Part shown: positions 13,413-14,624 of the stretch, one piece after another
Layout of the letters: each line of letters opens with the position of its first letter
Numbering within the stretch: position 1 is the stretch's first letter
Source of the DNA: an uncultured Oxalobacteraceae bacterium
Lineage (GTDB): Bacteria > Pseudomonadota > Gammaproteobacteria > Burkholderiales > Burkholderiaceae
Reading direction: 5' to 3'
NCBI GenBank assembly: GCA_946479255.1
Contig: CAMLFK010000118.1
Coordinates: 1 to 14,624, forward strand
Length of the DNA stretch: 14,624 nt
Program-made: the position numbers and the translations under genes
The notes under the pieces: generated by a model
Told to the model about the DNA's origin: nothing
What the model saw: the letters and a program-made list of their open reading frames with translations, nothing else
Database searches by the model: none

Positions 13413-14618
13413 ATGCGTCTTGTTTCAGCAGTTGCGGTGGCCGCGCTGTGCGTGTCTTGTGGACCTGCGCTTGCGCAGTCGAGTTGGCTGACTGTCGGCG
13501 AGCAAGCATATCGCCAGCTCACGCGTGGCAGGCACCCGATGACGGTGATTCAACGTTCCGCCGGGCCGCGCACAGCCGAACGCGGCCCGGCCGAAGCGGT
13601 TTATGTGCTGCGGGTGCGGTCGGCCGATCTCCCGGCGCTGGCGCGTACGCTGCATACCGGCTTGCGCCATTGCGGCGGCATGATGTATCACGCCAGCGAA
13701 ACCCAGGCGCGGCTTGCATTGACCAGTTTGCGTGGTGCGACCGGTCCGCGTCCGCCCTATACGATTACCCAGCAAGCGCTCCTTGTTCCGATGCTGGCCA
13801 CGATGAATGCGCAGAATATCGCGGATTCGATTACAGGCCTGTCCGCGTTTCCCGATCGGTTCTATACCTCAGCGCACGGCGTCAAGGCTGCCGCCTGGCT
13901 GGCCGAGCGCTGGCGTGGACTGGTCGCCGGCCGCCCCGGCGCATCGGTATCGCTGCTATCGCATGCAGGGTTTCCCCAGCCATCCGTGATCGCCACGATT
14001 GAGGGAAGCGATCCGGCTGCAGGTATTGTGGTGATTGGGGCGCATCTGGATTCCATCAATATCTCGCCACGCCAGGGTGCGCTCGCGCCTGGTGCGGATG
14101 ACGATGCTTCCGGAGTGGCCAGTATCACCGAGATTTTGCGGGTTTTGCTTGCGGCGGATGGGTTCAAGCCACGCCGGACCATCAAGCTGATTGCCTATGC
14201 GGCCGAGGAAGTGGGATTGCGGGGCTCGCAGGAGATTGCGTCGACCTACAAGCAGGCGGCGGGTGTGCTGCAGCTGGATATGGTGAACTACAAGGGGTCG
14301 AGCAAGGATATCTACCTGATCAGCGACTATACGGACGCCGGGCAAAATGAGTTCCTGCGCCGCTTGCTGGCGGCGTATCTGCCAGAGCTGACTGTCGGCG
14401 CGGATCGATGTGCTTATGCGTGCTCGGATCACGCTTCATGGCATGCGCTGGGTGTGCCGGTGTCCATGCCTTTCGAGGCGGAGATGGCGCGTCGTAATCG
14501 GGCGATTCATTCGGAGCGGGATACTTTGGCGAATTCGGATCAGCAGGCGGTGCATGCGCTGAAGTTTGCGCGCTTGGGCTTGGCGTTTTTGGTGGAGCTG
14601 AGCGCCACTGACGAATGA
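13413..14618 (+). CDS. Secreted M28 family zinc aminopeptidase (Vibrio leucyl aminopeptidase type)
   Basis: This 401-residue preproprotein is an M28 di-zinc aminopeptidase. The signal peptide ends near ALAQSS (residue 21/22), and about 110 residues of likely propeptide follow. The catalytic region reads as in the Vibrio proteolyticus enzyme: HLDS with His211 and Asp213, GADDDASG with the bridging aspartate in 229-231, YAAEEVGLRGSQ with Glu265 and Glu266, LQLDMVNYKGS with Asp289, and IHSERDTLANSD with His366. Cys333 and Cys337 in CAYACSDHASWH match the known disulfide of that enzyme. There is no C-terminal PPC domain, since the protein ends soon after the catalytic domain. The ATG at 13413 has an excellent GGAGGG site. 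An upstream in-frame ATG at 13356 adds 19 residues before the signal peptide and is rejected. It probably removes N-terminal hydrophobic residues from peptides outside the cell. Confidence 0.93.
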   Translation: MRLVSAVAVAALCVSCGPALAQSSWLTVGEQAYRQLTRGRHPMTVIQRSAGPRTAERGPAEAVYVLRVRSADLPALARTLHTGLRHCGGMMYHASETQARLALTSLRGATGPRPPYTITQQALLVPMLATMNAQNIADSITGLSAFPDRFYTSAHGVKAAAWLAERWRGLVAGRPGASVSLLSHAGFPQPSVIATIEGSDPAAGIVVIGAHLDSINISPRQGALAPGADDDASGVASITEILRVLLAADGFKPRRTIKLIAYAAEEVGLRGSQEIASTYKQAAGVLQLDMVNYKGSSKDIYLISDYTDAGQNEFLRRLLAAYLPELTVGADRCAYACSDHASWHALGVPVSMPFEAEMARRNRAIHSERDTLANSDQQAVHALKFARLGLAFLVELSATDE

Positions 14619-14624
14619 CAATCT

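Overview
The window looks like ordinary chromosomal DNA from a high-GC betaproteobacterium, most likely in Burkholderiales/Oxalobacteraceae (Massilia, Duganella or Janthinobacterium-like). This placement is an inference from the strong GC bias at third codon positions, the tandem fadD-type ligases, -10 boxes of the form GGCTACAAT, and the style of the encoded proteins. There are eleven protein genes. One, at the left edge, is cut off by the window. No rRNA, tRNA, CRISPR array, transposase or phage gene was seen.

Layout from left to right. (1) Bases 1-1210, minus: the N-terminal part of an Atm1-like ABC exporter, divergent from (2) a plus-strand pair, a YciA-like acyl-CoA thioesterase (1273-1725) and a Tat-exported PhoD-type phosphatase (1736-3298). 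(3) A roughly 170-bp, almost fully palindromic repeat (3295-3470) fills the gap between phoD and the convergent ligase genes. (4) Two tandem long-chain acyl-CoA ligases on the minus strand (6873 down to 5191, then 5155 down to 3479) form a two-gene operon with a candidate promoter near 6977-7005. (5) A minus-strand pair follows: a cytoplasmic molybdopterin/[4Fe-4S] oxidoreductase (10238 down to 8160) and, 10 bp on, a zinc lipoprotein of the putative aminopeptidase family with HELSH (8149 down to 7070). (6) The 308-bp gap 10239-10546 carries divergent promoter candidates and a second, different palindromic element (10363-10522). It lies in the presumed leader of an M20 amidohydrolase (10547-11740). 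(7) A 3-hydroxyisobutyrate dehydrogenase-family enzyme (12641 down to 11742) runs convergently into the M20 gene with a single base between the stop codons. (8) Two plus-strand genes for exported proteins close the window: a PagL-like lipid A deacylase (12761-13327) and a secreted M28 aminopeptidase closely resembling the Vibrio proteolyticus enzyme (13413-14618).

The genes do not form one pathway. Fatty-acid activation (two ligases) and acyl-CoA hydrolysis (thioesterase) are related in substrate. The phosphatase, PagL and the M28 peptidase all act outside the cytoplasm. I found no defence, biosynthetic or mobile-gene system. The least explained parts are the two palindromic intergenic elements. 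The first has CTAG at both ends and appears to sit in the loop of a hairpin formed by its own flanks, as if a miniature element had entered the terminator between phoD and fadD.
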